The notes: a model not told the origin generated them from the letters alone. DNA of 64,000 nucleotides from Microbacterium sp. AK031 (GCF_024807145.1 NZ_JANUCA010000008.1:141482-205481); one strand, 5' to 3'. Numbered from the stretch's first letter, positions 1 to 7,410 are shown. Translations and numbers: made by a program.

Positions 1-1
1 G

Positions 2-385
2 TGCGGCGGCCACGGCCATGTCGAGGCTGCGGCGTCGGGTCCGGCGATGGAGCAGACATACCTCGAGAAGTCAGGCGTGCGCGCCGGCCTGCGCGAGATC
101 GATGCACTCGCGCAGCGCGGAGACGCCATGGCGATCGAGGTGATCGACGACGGTGCCCGGTTCCTCGGCCGAGTGCTCGCCTCGGCCAACGCCCTGCTGG
201 ATGTCGACACGATCGTGATCGGCGGGGGTGTCGCCGAGATCGGTTCGCGGTACCTCGGCGCTGTCGAGTCGAGCTACCGCACGTCGGCGCTGCCAGGACC
301 TTCTCGCGCGCGCATCGTTCCGGCGGAACTCGCGGTGGACGCCACGCTGACCGGCGCGGCGATCCTGGCTCACGCCTTGTCGTGA
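2..385 (+). CDS. ROK family kinase/regulator, C-terminal fragment
   Basis: The gene enters from the left edge, so only the last 127 codons are visible. Reading from base 2, the first residues are CGGHGHVEAAASGPA, which matches the ROK signature CGxxGCxE followed by a small-residue stretch. The rest (ALLDVDTIVIGGGVA, then a C-terminal helix ending AAILAHALS) fits the second half of the actin-like ATPase fold. ROK proteins are either sugar kinases such as glucokinase or sugar-responsive repressors carrying an N-terminal helix-turn-helix; the missing N-terminus prevents a choice. The last zinc-ligand cysteine of the signature is replaced by histidine. The gene ends with TGA and its last 16 bases overlap a VOC remnant on the other strand. 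Confidence 0.85.
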   Translation, partial: CGGHGHVEAAASGPAMEQTYLEKSGVRAGLREIDALAQRGDAMAIEVIDDGARFLGRVLASANALLDVDTIVIGGGVAEIGSRYLGAVESSYRTSALPGPSRARIVPAELAVDATLTGAAILAHALS

Positions 386-495
386 ACCGTGACGCGGTAC
401 CCGTCCGGATCCGCGACGGTGAACGTCCGACCGAACGGTCCGTCGACCGGTGCGGCGGTGATCGTGACATCGGCGGCCGTACAACCTCTTGACAT
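370..495 (-). pseudogene. Remnant of a VOC (glyoxalase/bleomycin-resistance) gene
   Basis: Forty-one codons on the minus strand look like the C-terminal end of a VOC-family protein: GPFGRTFTVADPDGYRVTV is the usual final beta-strand segment, where F/TxxDPDGY closes the metal-binding beta-alpha-beta-beta-beta module. The N-terminal module and the first half of the domain are absent; upstream in this frame the sequence no longer resembles VOC and is occupied by the promoter and coding region of the ArsR gene. The likely explanation is a VOC gene cut by the deletion or rearrangement that placed the ArsR-SRPBCC pair here. It also overlaps the end of the ROK gene by 16 bases. Confidence 0.6.
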
Positions 496-517
496 GGCAT
501 CCGCTTCGTCGTAACCT
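489..517 (+). promoter_or_regulatory. Promoter of the ArsR-SRPBCC pair
   Basis: TTGACA at 489-494 and TAACCT at 512-517 are separated by exactly 17 bases. The predicted transcription start falls at about 524-526, on or next to the ATG at 526, and there is no Shine-Dalgarno sequence between, so the ArsR transcript is probably leaderless. Confidence 0.65.
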
Positions 518-518
518 A

Positions 519-532
519 CAACCAAATGGTTG
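519..532 (+). promoter_or_regulatory. Inverted repeat overlapping the ArsR start codon (candidate operator)
   Basis: CAACCA-AA-TGGTTG is a perfect 6-bp inverted repeat that covers both the predicted transcription start and the ATG at 526-528. ArsR-family repressors commonly bind such short palindromes at their own promoter, so autorepression is the natural reading. Confidence 0.6.
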
Positions 533-912
533 CACAATATGAACTGAGCGAAGCGGAGACCGACCGTGTGTTCCACGCACTGGCGACGGCGACGAGGCGC
601 GATATCCTGCGCCGCACGATCAACGAAGAGCAGTCGGTGTCGGCCCTCGCGGGTGACTACGACATGTCGTTCGCTGCGGTGCAGAAGCACGTCGCCGTTC
701 TTGAGGCCGCGGGCCTCATCATCAAACGCGCCGAGGGACGCGAGCGGCTCGTCCGCGCGAATCCCGAGATGATCGCGCGCGCTCGGGCGTTGCTCGCCCG
801 GTACGAAGAGCTGTGGCGGGCTCGCATCTCCCGCCTCGACGACCTCCTGTCATCTGAAGCATCCAGCACGTCCGATTCATCCGATCCAGACTCACCGACG
901 AGAAGGAACTGA
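526..912 (+). CDS. ArsR-family winged-helix transcriptional regulator
   Basis: 128 residues. The central part (FHALATATRRDILR, then SFAAVQKHVAVLEAAGLI and an RAEGRERLVR wing) is the ArsR winged helix with the recognition helix at about residues 48-62. There is no CxC metal site, so this belongs to the non-metal ArsR group that usually pairs with an SRPBCC protein, as here: the next gene starts 1 base after the stop. The C-terminal 20 residues are Ser/Asp rich and probably disordered. The ATG at 526 is chosen because the promoter and palindrome sit on it and no ribosome site or in-frame start precedes it. It probably represses its own operon; the ligand is unknown. Confidence 0.9.
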   Translation: MVAQYELSEAETDRVFHALATATRRDILRRTINEEQSVSALAGDYDMSFAAVQKHVAVLEAAGLIIKRAEGRERLVRANPEMIARARALLARYEELWRARISRLDDLLSSEASSTSDSSDPDSPTRRN

Positions 913-913
913 A

Positions 914-1903
914 ATGCCTGTCACCGACATCAGCACCGACGCTGAGAACCGCACCATGACTCTCGTCGCTGACTTTGCGGCCCCCATCGAACGCCTCTGG
1001 AAGGCATTCACCGACCCGAGCCAGCTCGAAAGGTTCTGGGGCCCTCCCGGATGGCCGTCGACTTTCCACCAGTTCGACTTCACAGTCGGTGGTAAGGCGG
1101 TCTATTACATGACCAGCCCGAAGGGCGAACGCTCCGGCGGATCGTGGGAGTTCCTGAACATCCTCGAGCCCCACGGATTCGAGGTCATCGACGCCTTCGT
1201 CGACGATGAGGGCAAGCCGCTCGAAGGGTTCCCCTCGATGCGGATGACTTTCGCGTTCGAGTCAACGGCCGATGGCAGCCGCATGATCAACACCAGCCAC
1301 TTCGACTCCGCCGAAGCGTTGGAGCAGGTCGTCGCGATGGGAGCAGTCGAGGGCTCGCGCATGGCGATGAACCAACTGGATGTCGTGCTGCAAGACCTCC
1401 GTGAATACGCGCAGGGCAAGGGCATTCGCGTCGAGCTGCTCGACGACACGCACGTGCGCATCACTCGCCTGGTCGACGGTCCGCGCGAGCTGGTCTGGCG
1501 CGCGCACCACGACGCAGAGCTCTTGAAGCAGTGGATGCTCGGACCGGACGGCTGGGAGATGACGGAGTCCGTCATCGGTGCAGCCCCGGGCGACGTCCAC
1601 CGCACATCTTGGGCGCCCGTCGGCGACACCGAGGGCGAGGCCTTCGGCTTCGAGGGTGAGGTGCTGCTCGTCGACGCTCCGCGCCGCGAGGTGAGCACCG
1701 AGCGGATGCAGGGTATGGAAGGTCCGTCGACGCTCAACGACCTCAACCTCTACGAGGAAGACGGAGCGACGCTCCTCACGCTCCTCATCGAGTACCCCGA
1801 CAAGGATACGCGCGACATGATCCTCGCCACCGGCATGGCCGACGGCATGGAGGAGTCGTACGCGCGGTTGGAGCGCGAGGTGCTCAGCCCCTCCCGTTCA
1901 TAA
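914..1903 (+). CDS. SRPBCC (AHSA1/START-like) protein with two tandem domains
   Basis: 329 residues made of two AHSA1-type domains, about twice the usual length. Domain 1 spans roughly residues 12-155 (FAAPIERLWKAFTDPSQLER, then GGSWEFLNI). Domain 2 spans roughly 170-325 (RLVDGPRELVWRAH, LLKQWMLGPDGW, FGFEGEVLLVDAP). The fold is a helix-grip cavity that binds hydrophobic ligands or acts in stress protection; no catalytic residues are evident. AGAAGGAACTGA precedes the ATG, and the gene follows the ArsR gene by one base, so the two are co-transcribed. A ligand-sensing or detoxifying role under ArsR control is inferred from the pairing. The TAA stop lies in the first bases of a palindromic intergenic element. 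Confidence 0.9.
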   Translation: MPVTDISTDAENRTMTLVADFAAPIERLWKAFTDPSQLERFWGPPGWPSTFHQFDFTVGGKAVYYMTSPKGERSGGSWEFLNILEPHGFEVIDAFVDDEGKPLEGFPSMRMTFAFESTADGSRMINTSHFDSAEALEQVVAMGAVEGSRMAMNQLDVVLQDLREYAQGKGIRVELLDDTHVRITRLVDGPRELVWRAHHDAELLKQWMLGPDGWEMTESVIGAAPGDVHRTSWAPVGDTEGEAFGFEGEVLLVDAPRREVSTERMQGMEGPSTLNDLNLYEEDGATLLTLLIEYPDKDTRDMILATGMADGMEESYARLEREVLSPSRS

Positions 1904-1983
1904 CTCCTCAGCATTTGCCTGTTCGGCCCCGGATCCGGTGGATTCGGGGCCGTTCGGCTTCAGCTTTGCGGAGTTGTGCGCGG
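1897..1983. repeat. Degenerate copy of the 91-bp palindromic element (copy 0)
   Basis: The left end TTCATAACTCCTCAG, which contains the TAA of the SRPBCC gene, and the right end TTTGCGGAGTTGTGCGCGGGC are diverged versions of the terminal inverted repeats of the element at 1987-2077 and 36069-36159. Its centre holds the terminator hairpin at 1924-1952. The match is imperfect, so this copy is less certain than the other two. Confidence 0.45.
1924..1952 (+). terminator. Terminator hairpin after the SRPBCC gene
   Basis: CGGCCCCGGATCC and GGATTCGGGGCCG pair over 13 positions with one mismatch around a 3-base loop. TTCGG follows rather than a long T-run, as is usual in high-GC actinobacteria. It could also serve the RNase H gene from the other side. 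Confidence 0.55.
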
Positions 1984-1986
1984 GCA

Positions 1987-2077
1987 GCGCCGCACAACTC
2001 CGGAGAAACTGCCGCTGCGAGCCGTACTGATGCCGGAATGACGCGGATCCGGCACAAAGCTCCGGAGTTATGCGGGC
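1987..2077. repeat. 91-bp intergenic element with terminal inverted repeats (copy 1)
   Basis: The first 21 bases (GCGCCGCACAACTCCGGAGAA) and the last 18 (CTCCGGAGTTATGCGGGC) are identical to the ends of the element at 36069-36159, and both copies are exactly 91 bp. The ends are inverted repeats of one another (GCCGCACAACTCCGGAG against GCCCGCATAACTCCGGAG). The 52-bp interiors have diverged but still share AGCC, CCGGAA and GC-GATC blocks in register. It contains no open reading frame of note. Confidence 0.75.
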
Positions 2078-2105
2078 GGGCCGGGCGTGCCCGCCCGCCC
2101 CGCCG

Positions 2106-2888
2106 TCAGATCAAACGGCGCAGCGCCTCTTCCAGCGAGACGCCCTGCGCCTCAGCGCGGGCACGAAGGCGGGTGAGTTCGGCCGGTGACAGCGTGAGGT
2201 GCAACTCGACCGGCGCGACATCGGATTCGTCGGACAGGCCGTCGAGGAGATCGGATGCTTCGGCCCACAGCGGCGTCGTGACAGACGTTGTCGCTCGGGA
2301 TGGCGCGGCGGCCGGTGATGCGTGCGCCGCCGGTGACTCGCGCGTCGCGGCGGCCGGTGCAGGGGCAGCGGCTGCTCCCGCAGCCACTGCGGCAGACGCG
2401 GCGACGGCGGCGCCGGCATCCGTCCCCATGGTGAAACCCGGGCCGCGGCGCGGCTCCTGCTTCGCCTGATAGGCCTTCGCCGCACTGTTCGCCCGCTCGT
2501 CGGCGGCCTCGTTGAGGTCGTGGCCGGCATGACCCTTGACCCACTCGAACCTCACATCTCGGCCGCGCATCGCCTCGTCCAACGACTCCATCAGGTCGCG
2601 GTTGAGCACGGGAGCGCCGTCGGCCTTGCGCCATCCGCGGCGTTTCCACCCCGGCATCCACTTGGTGATCGAGTCGATGACGTACTTGCTGTCGCACATG
2701 ATCACCAGCGGCTCGTCGGTGCCGGCCGTCGCGCGCAGCAGTTCGAGCACGGCCTGCAGCTCACCCTGGTTGTTGGTGCCGTGCGGTGAGCCGCCTGCCG
2801 CCCAGTTCGCGTCGTCGATGTACCAGGCCCAGCCGTTCGGGCCAGGATTGCCCAGAGCGGAGCCGTCTGCGGCGGCGATGATCGTCAT
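2106..2888 (-). CDS. rnhA: Ribonuclease HI with Ala/Pro linker and C-terminal helical tail
   Basis: 260 residues. Residues 1-140 are RNase HI, which cuts the RNA strand of RNA-DNA hybrids. The catalytic residues are D8 (AADGSALGN), E43 (NNQGELQAVL), D66 (CDSKYV) and D130 (ADERAN), with the flexible-loop histidine in VKGHAGH. A linker rich in Ala and Pro (about 165-205) leads to a last segment of about 40 residues, VELHLTLSPAELTRLRARA then EEALRRLI, which resembles a strand plus two helices of a ribbon-helix-helix unit. E. coli RNase HI has only 155 residues, so this tail is an addition. The ATG at 2888 has GAAGG just upstream; a longer reading is possible but lies outside the conserved domain. 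Confidence 0.93.
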   Translation of the reverse strand: MTIIAAADGSALGNPGPNGWAWYIDDANWAAGGSPHGTNNQGELQAVLELLRATAGTDEPLVIMCDSKYVIDSITKWMPGWKRRGWRKADGAPVLNRDLMESLDEAMRGRDVRFEWVKGHAGHDLNEAADERANSAAKAYQAKQEPRRGPGFTMGTDAGAAVAASAAVAAGAAAAPAPAAATRESPAAHASPAAAPSRATTSVTTPLWAEASDLLDGLSDESDVAPVELHLTLSPAELTRLRARAEAQGVSLEEALRRLI

Positions 2889-2910
2889 CCTTCGAGCGTA
2901 ATGGGGATGG

Positions 2911-3402
2911 CTAAGGCCATTCGATCGCCACGATCGTCGTGCGCTCCACGCCACCATCCACCGGGGCTTCGTACCGCACCGGCATACCAGGGTGCGTCAT
3001 GGCGAACCAGAACGTCGCAGGTGCCGCTTCGGGGCCTTCGCGCACGTCGTAGCGGAGGCATTCGAGTCGGCCGATCGGCAGCGACAGCGTCTCGCTCGAG
3101 AGCACAGTGCGCTCGGCAGGGAACGCGGCGTGCGCCTGCAGGTCGCGCCACGACACCCGGGTGCTGGAGATCTCGCCTTCCACGACTCTGTCCACCCCGG
3201 ATCTCCAACGATCCAGGGTGGCACCGTCGGCATCCGTCTCGTGAAAGCGGTTCACGCGGAGATATCGAGTACCGCGTGGTTCTTCGACCAGAAGCCGGAT
3301 CGTCTTGCCAGCGCCCGTCGCCTCACGGATCTCGTCAGCGGTGAAGGGCGTCGCCAGGAGCCCCTCACCGATGACATGCGCATCGGGTTCGTAGTCGCTC
3401 AT
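2911..3402 (-). CDS. Uncharacterised protein, 163 residues
   Basis: I do not recognise the family with confidence. The protein has no signal peptide or membrane segment. It has an acidic N-terminal half (HVIGEGLLATPFTADEIREA, VNRFHETDADGATLDRW) and a beta-rich C-terminal half ending GVERTTIVAIEWP. Features such as RLECLRYDVREGPEAAPATF and WFAMTHPGMPVRYE recall proteins with a lipocalin- or DUF-like beta-barrel, but this is only an impression. The start MSDYEPDAH at 3402 is preferred over an upstream in-frame ATG because the latter lies in sequence that overlaps the end of the neighbouring gene. It is probably co-oriented with 3447-3773, 44 bases away. Confidence 0.7.
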   Translation of the reverse strand: MSDYEPDAHVIGEGLLATPFTADEIREATGAGKTIRLLVEEPRGTRYLRVNRFHETDADGATLDRWRSGVDRVVEGEISSTRVSWRDLQAHAAFPAERTVLSSETLSLPIGRLECLRYDVREGPEAAPATFWFAMTHPGMPVRYEAPVDGGVERTTIVAIEWP

Positions 3403-3446
3403 GGTCTCATTCTGCCGTGCGGCCTCGGGCAGTGGGATGCCGCGAC

Positions 3447-3773
3447 TCACGCCCGACGGAACACGTAGTACCCGACCACGGCGCCATGGTTCACGACGCC
3501 CTCGCCCGTGCCGAACATGCGCGCCGATGTGGTCGCGCCGCTCTCGACGAACGTGAAGCCGGTGTGCTCCAGCCGCCAGCCGAGCTTCTCGACCTCGCCA
3601 AGGAAGTAGCCGGTGCTCTCGTCGCCGGCCATGGTGTTTCCGGCCGAGCCCCAGGTCGACCTCTCACCAGTGAGCAGGCCGACATCGAGCTGCAACTGCA
3701 GCAGCGCGTCTCCGCGCGCGTGTGCGCCCTGGGCCAGTGCGAGCAGCCTCGACGCCTCTTCGGCAGTGGGCAT
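3447..3773 (-). CDS. Small uncharacterised protein, 108 residues
   Basis: A short cytoplasmic protein of no family I can name. The N-terminal half is a helical pair (MPTAEEASRLLALAQGAHA) followed by LQLQLDVGLLTGERSTWG, and the C-terminal half appears to be beta-strand (VEKLGWRLEHTGFTFVE, then NHGAVVGYYVFRRA). The start is supported by a strong GAGGGGGA ribosome site 5 bases before the ATG. It shares a 108-bp divergent intergenic region with the flavin monooxygenase gene to its right. Codon use is normal for the window, so it is a real gene rather than a shadow. Confidence 0.72.
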   Translation of the reverse strand: MPTAEEASRLLALAQGAHARGDALLQLQLDVGLLTGERSTWGSAGNTMAGDESTGYFLGEVEKLGWRLEHTGFTFVESGATTSARMFGTGEGVVNHGAVVGYYVFRRA

Positions 3774-3881
3774 GGGTTCCCCCTCGTGTCGTCTCGGGAA
3801 GACGCTATCGCAGCATCGACAACAGGTGCGGAGCCGAAGTGGTGATTGACCAGCTGGCATGCACAGCGCGATTGTGTACCC

Positions 3882-5066
3882 ATGAGCATCCACATCGACA
3901 CCGACTGCGTGATCGTCGGCGGTGGCCCCGCCGGACTCATGTTGGCGGTGCTGCTGCTGCGCCAGGGGCTCGAGGTCACCGTCGTGGAGAAGCACGCCGA
4001 CTTCCTCCGTGACTTCCGCGGCGACACCATCCACCCCTCGACCCAGGAACTGCTCGCAGACATCGGGCTCCTCGACGAGTTCCTCACCCGGCCGCACGCC
4101 GACATGCCCCGGGTCAGTCTGAGCTGGCAGGGCACTGAGCTCACGCTCGCCGATTTCACCGGACTGCCCACGCGTCGCAAGGTCATGACGTTCATGCCGC
4201 AGTGGGACTTCCTCGACCTGCTCGCAGACGCCGCGCAGCGGCATCCGGGATTCCGCCTGCTCCGGTCGACGCGCATCGACGCGCTCGTCCGCGAGCACGG
4301 TCGAGTCGTCGGCGTCACGGGCACAGGGCCGGACGGCGACGTCACCGTGCGGGCGCCGCTCGTCGTCGATGCGTCCGGCCGCGACTCGGATGTGCGGACG
4401 GCCGCCGGACTCACGCCGGTCGGCAAGGCCGCAGCCATGGACGTGCTGTGGTTCCGCCTGACCAAACACGCTGGCGAGGTCTATCCGTTCATTCAGGCGG
4501 GCGACGGCATGATCATCACGATCGACCGCGACGACTTCTTCCAGATCGCGCACGTGATCCCTGCGGGCACCTGGACAGGGTCGGACGACGACATCGATCG
4601 CATGCGGAGGCGCGTCGCGCGCATCTCGCCGCGCATGACGGATGCTGTCGCTTCAGTCACCGCGGACGATGTGCACCTGCTGCGCGTGAGGGTCGAGCGA
4701 CTGCGCCGCTGGTACATCGATGGGATGCTGTGCATCGGCGACTCCGCGCACGCCATGTCGCCGGCGGGAGGCGTCGGCATCAACCTCGCGATCCAGGATG
4801 CCGTGGCCGCCGCCCGCATGCTCGGACCGGTGCTGCGTGTGCGCGCGCCGGAGATCACGGACCTGCGCAGGGTGCAGCGCCGCCGCACCTGGCCGGTGCG
4901 CGTCACCCAGTTCATGCAGCGACGGCTGCAGGGTCCTCTGATCGCGTCGCGCGAGCCGGGCGCGCCGCTGCCTCTTCCGCTGCGGATGGTGCGCGATCAC
5001 CCACGGCTCACACGCCTGACCGGGAGGTTCGTCGGCCTGGGGGCACGGCCGGAGTCGATCGACTGA
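3882..5066 (+). CDS. FAD-dependent aromatic-hydroxylase-type monooxygenase
   Basis: 394 residues of the PHBH-type group A flavin monooxygenase family. The N-terminal Rossmann motif GGGPAG lies at residues 13-18, followed by an acidic strand end VTVVEKH. The second FAD motif CIGDSAHAMSP begins near residue 285 and runs into GGVGINLAIQDA. These enzymes use NAD(P)H and O2 to hydroxylate or epoxidise aromatic or polyketide-like substrates; the substrate cannot be read from sequence. TTGACC at 3846 and a GATTGT-like -10 place a possible transcription start close to the ATG, and no ribosome site is seen, so a leaderless message is possible. Its stop lies 4 bases from the end of the convergent small gene. 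Confidence 0.88.
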   Translation: MSIHIDTDCVIVGGGPAGLMLAVLLLRQGLEVTVVEKHADFLRDFRGDTIHPSTQELLADIGLLDEFLTRPHADMPRVSLSWQGTELTLADFTGLPTRRKVMTFMPQWDFLDLLADAAQRHPGFRLLRSTRIDALVREHGRVVGVTGTGPDGDVTVRAPLVVDASGRDSDVRTAAGLTPVGKAAAMDVLWFRLTKHAGEVYPFIQAGDGMIITIDRDDFFQIAHVIPAGTWTGSDDDIDRMRRRVARISPRMTDAVASVTADDVHLLRVRVERLRRWYIDGMLCIGDSAHAMSPAGGVGINLAIQDAVAAARMLGPVLRVRAPEITDLRRVQRRRTWPVRVTQFMQRRLQGPLIASREPGAPLPLPLRMVRDHPRLTRLTGRFVGLGARPESID

Positions 5067-5069
5067 CCG

Positions 5070-5285
5070 TCAGGACTCCGGTTCGCCGTTCGTCTGCTCG
5101 GCGGCCTCTTCCAGGACGGGTGCTACGGGGAACACGATCGAGGTGGTCTGCGCGCCCATTCCGACATCGAGCGGATCGACGGTCGCTGCACCGTCGAGGG
5201 TGTCGACGGCCTCCTGATCCAGCGGCTCTCCCGGCAGCGATGCCCAGGGGGCTGGGTCATCCGGTCGTTGTGTGAACAGTCCCAT
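5070..5285 (-). CDS. Small uncharacterised protein, 71 residues
   Basis: A short acidic protein (MGLFTQRPDDPAPWASLPGE, then VDPLDVGMGAQTTSIVFPVAP). It has no signal peptide or membrane span and no family I recognise. TGAGGAATCC gives a plausible ribosome site. It begins 7 bases after the stop of the VOC/PhnB gene, so the two are probably one transcript. The good ribosome site and tight spacing support it as real despite its size. Confidence 0.6.
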   Translation of the reverse strand: MGLFTQRPDDPAPWASLPGEPLDQEAVDTLDGAATVDPLDVGMGAQTTSIVFPVAPVLEEAAEQTNGEPES

Positions 5286-5292
5286 GGATTCC

Positions 5293-6195
5293 TCAGAAGT
5301 CGGCGATGATGAGTTTCTTCATCTCCATCATCTTCTCGTACGCGCCAGGACGCTTCATGAGTTCGCCCATGTTCTGCGGAACGATCTGCCAGCTCACTCC
5401 GTACCGATCGGCGAGCCAGCCGCAGACTTCCGCCTCCGGCGCGGCGGACAGCGCATTCCAGTAGTGGTCCAGCTCGTCCTGATCGGCGACCGATACCTCG
5501 AACGAGACTCCGCAGGTGAACGTGATCTCCTGCTCGACGGCAGAATCCGTCATCGAGAACCACTGCCCGGCCAACCGGAACTCGCCGAACATCACGCTGC
5601 CGGGCTCCGCTGGCCCCGTCTGCCTCGGGTACTCGGCGATGAACCCGACCTCGCCGTCGGGGAAGAGCGAGGCGTAATACTCCGCGGCCTCGCGCGCCTT
5701 GTTCTGCACCGGACCGCAGAACATCAGCTGCGGGATCAGGAACGGTCGCGGATCTCCTTCAGGGTTCGCCAGCAGCAGCTGCCAGCTCACTCGATAGCGA
5801 TCCTGCACCCACCCGTAGCGCGGACTGAACGGATACTCGTCGAGCTCCATCAGCACGGATCCGCCGTCGGAGAGCTTCGTCCAGGTCTCGTCGAGCCGGG
5901 CGCGTGCTGCGTCCCGATCGCCGTCGAAGCGCAGCGGATCGAAGTTCAGCATGAACGACACGGAGGGGTTCGGGCGGAACTCATCACCAGCGTTGATGAG
6001 CGTGAGCAGGTAGCCCTCGATCACGAGGTCTACCGTCAGGGTCTTGCCTGCGAAGTCGGTCTGCCAGTCGGCCACCTCCTCGGGATATCGTGCGCCGACG
6101 ATCGCCGTGGCTCCGGGGAAGACATCGGTGTAGAACGCGCCGGCCTCGTCGGCGTTCCGATCGAACCAGATGTTCGGAATGATCTTCTGCGACAT
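5293..6195 (-). CDS. Tandem PhnB-like VOC-fold protein
   Basis: 300 residues with two PhnB/3-demethylubiquinone-methyltransferase-like VOC modules. The first begins IIPNIWFDRNADEAGAFY and contains FMLNFDPLRF and GWVQDRYRVSWQLL. The second begins QLMFCGPVQNKAREAAEYY and contains VSFEVSVADQDELDHYW and GWLADRYGVSWQIVP. Duplicated modules of this type form one beta-sandwich with a shared pocket; no enzyme activity is established for the family. The start is fixed by AAAGGAGCTGTC directly before ATG at 6195; the longer in-frame reading upstream is not conserved in character. Convergent with nothing; divergent from the MscS gene over a 127-bp gap. Confidence 0.88.
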   Translation of the reverse strand: MSQKIIPNIWFDRNADEAGAFYTDVFPGATAIVGARYPEEVADWQTDFAGKTLTVDLVIEGYLLTLINAGDEFRPNPSVSFMLNFDPLRFDGDRDAARARLDETWTKLSDGGSVLMELDEYPFSPRYGWVQDRYRVSWQLLLANPEGDPRPFLIPQLMFCGPVQNKAREAAEYYASLFPDGEVGFIAEYPRQTGPAEPGSVMFGEFRLAGQWFSMTDSAVEQEITFTCGVSFEVSVADQDELDHYWNALSAAPEAEVCGWLADRYGVSWQIVPQNMGELMKRPGAYEKMMEMKKLIIADF

Positions 6196-6322
6196 GACAG
6201 CTCCTTTGCTGCGGACGGTTCGCCAGTCCGATTCGGCGCACCTCCTCGAATCCAGAGTGCGCCGCCAGGGCACGCGAAACAAGGGGCTTCTCGTTGGCAT
6301 CCCCGTTGTCTAGGGTGGAACG

Positions 6323-7408
6323 ATGCCTTTCCTCTTCGGCCAGAACGCTCCAGGTGGTACCCACGTGGATTGGGCCTCGTGGGTGGAGACGATCGTGGCC
6401 CTTCTCGTGGCGGTCGCGATCGTGGCGGTCGTCGTCATCTGTGTCCGGTTCGTGGCTGGACGCGCCCGCGGCCGCTCCGCCTGGATCGGCGACCTGGAGC
6501 GCCGCGTCCGGGCGCCGGGGATGATCCTCGCCTTCCTGATCGCGGTGTGGATCGCCTGCGCCGTCACGGCCCCATCGGCCCTGTCGTGGTGGCCGGTGCT
6601 GCAGCGGATCCTGCTGATCGCCGTCGTGCTCGTCGGTGCATGGCTGCTGTCGACGGTCGTCACCTTCGGCATGGAACGGCTCATGCAGTACGACAGCCGA
6701 CGAGACTCCACCAGCCCGGAGGCGCGACGGCGTCAGACGCAGCTCACCGTCCTGAACCGTCTTGCCGTCGTCCTGATCTCGATCATCGCGATCGGCGCCG
6801 TGCTGTTCTCCTTCCCCGAGGTCAGGGCGGTGGGCACCAGCATCCTCGCCTCCGCGGGAGTCGTCAGCATCATCGCCGGCCTCGCTGCGCAGTCGACGCT
6901 CGGCAACCTCATCGCCGGCGTGCAGATCGCCTTCACCGATGCGATCAGGGTCGGAGACGTCGTCGTTGTCGAGGGCGAATGGGGCCGCATCGGCGAGATC
7001 AACCTGTCATACGTCGTCGTCTACATCTGGGACGAGCGTCGGCTGATCCTGCCGTGCACCTACTTCACATCCCAGCCCGTCGAGAGCTGGACGAGGCGAT
7101 CCGAGAAGATCCTCGGCACGGTCTACATGGATCTCGACTGGCGGGTGCCGGTGGATGCTGTGCGCGAGAAGTTCATGGAGATCGTCGAGGCATCGGATGC
7201 GTGGGACAGGCGCTCAGCGAACGTGCTGGTCACCGGATCCGAAAGCGGCCATGTCACGCTGCGATTCAAGATCTCCGCCGCGAACTCGGATGATCAGTGG
7301 GATCTGCGCTGCCTCGTGCGCGAGCAGATCATGACCTGGCTGCAGCAGGAGCATCCGGAGGCGCTGCCGGTCACTCGCGTGGCTCTGGAGGGTCGCCCCG
7401 GCAGCTGA
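6323..7408 (+). CDS. MscS-family mechanosensitive channel
   Basis: 361 residues. Hydrophobic spans lie at about 20-43, 66-86, 92-115 and 143-163. The pore helix is at about 170-200 (GVVSIIAGLAAQSTLGNLIAG), the hallmark of MscS, and is followed by the beta domain (GDVVVVEGEWGRIGEINL) and the cytoplasmic cage. The channel opens when membrane tension rises and releases solutes on osmotic downshift. It has one more helix than E. coli MscS before the pore. GGTGGAACG precedes the ATG. It has no operon partner on either side. Confidence 0.92.
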   Translation: MPFLFGQNAPGGTHVDWASWVETIVALLVAVAIVAVVVICVRFVAGRARGRSAWIGDLERRVRAPGMILAFLIAVWIACAVTAPSALSWWPVLQRILLIAVVLVGAWLLSTVVTFGMERLMQYDSRRDSTSPEARRRQTQLTVLNRLAVVLISIIAIGAVLFSFPEVRAVGTSILASAGVVSIIAGLAAQSTLGNLIAGVQIAFTDAIRVGDVVVVEGEWGRIGEINLSYVVVYIWDERRLILPCTYFTSQPVESWTRRSEKILGTVYMDLDWRVPVDAVREKFMEIVEASDAWDRRSANVLVTGSESGHVTLRFKISAANSDDQWDLRCLVREQIMTWLQQEHPEALPVTRVALEGRPGS

Positions 7409-7410
7409 CC

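Noticed and set aside
3447..4553. 368-codon reading of the minus strand extending far upstream of the small gene at 3447-3773
   Set aside because: The extension is antisense to the flavin monooxygenase gene; the GAGGGGGA ribosome site and the codon pattern place the real start at 3773.
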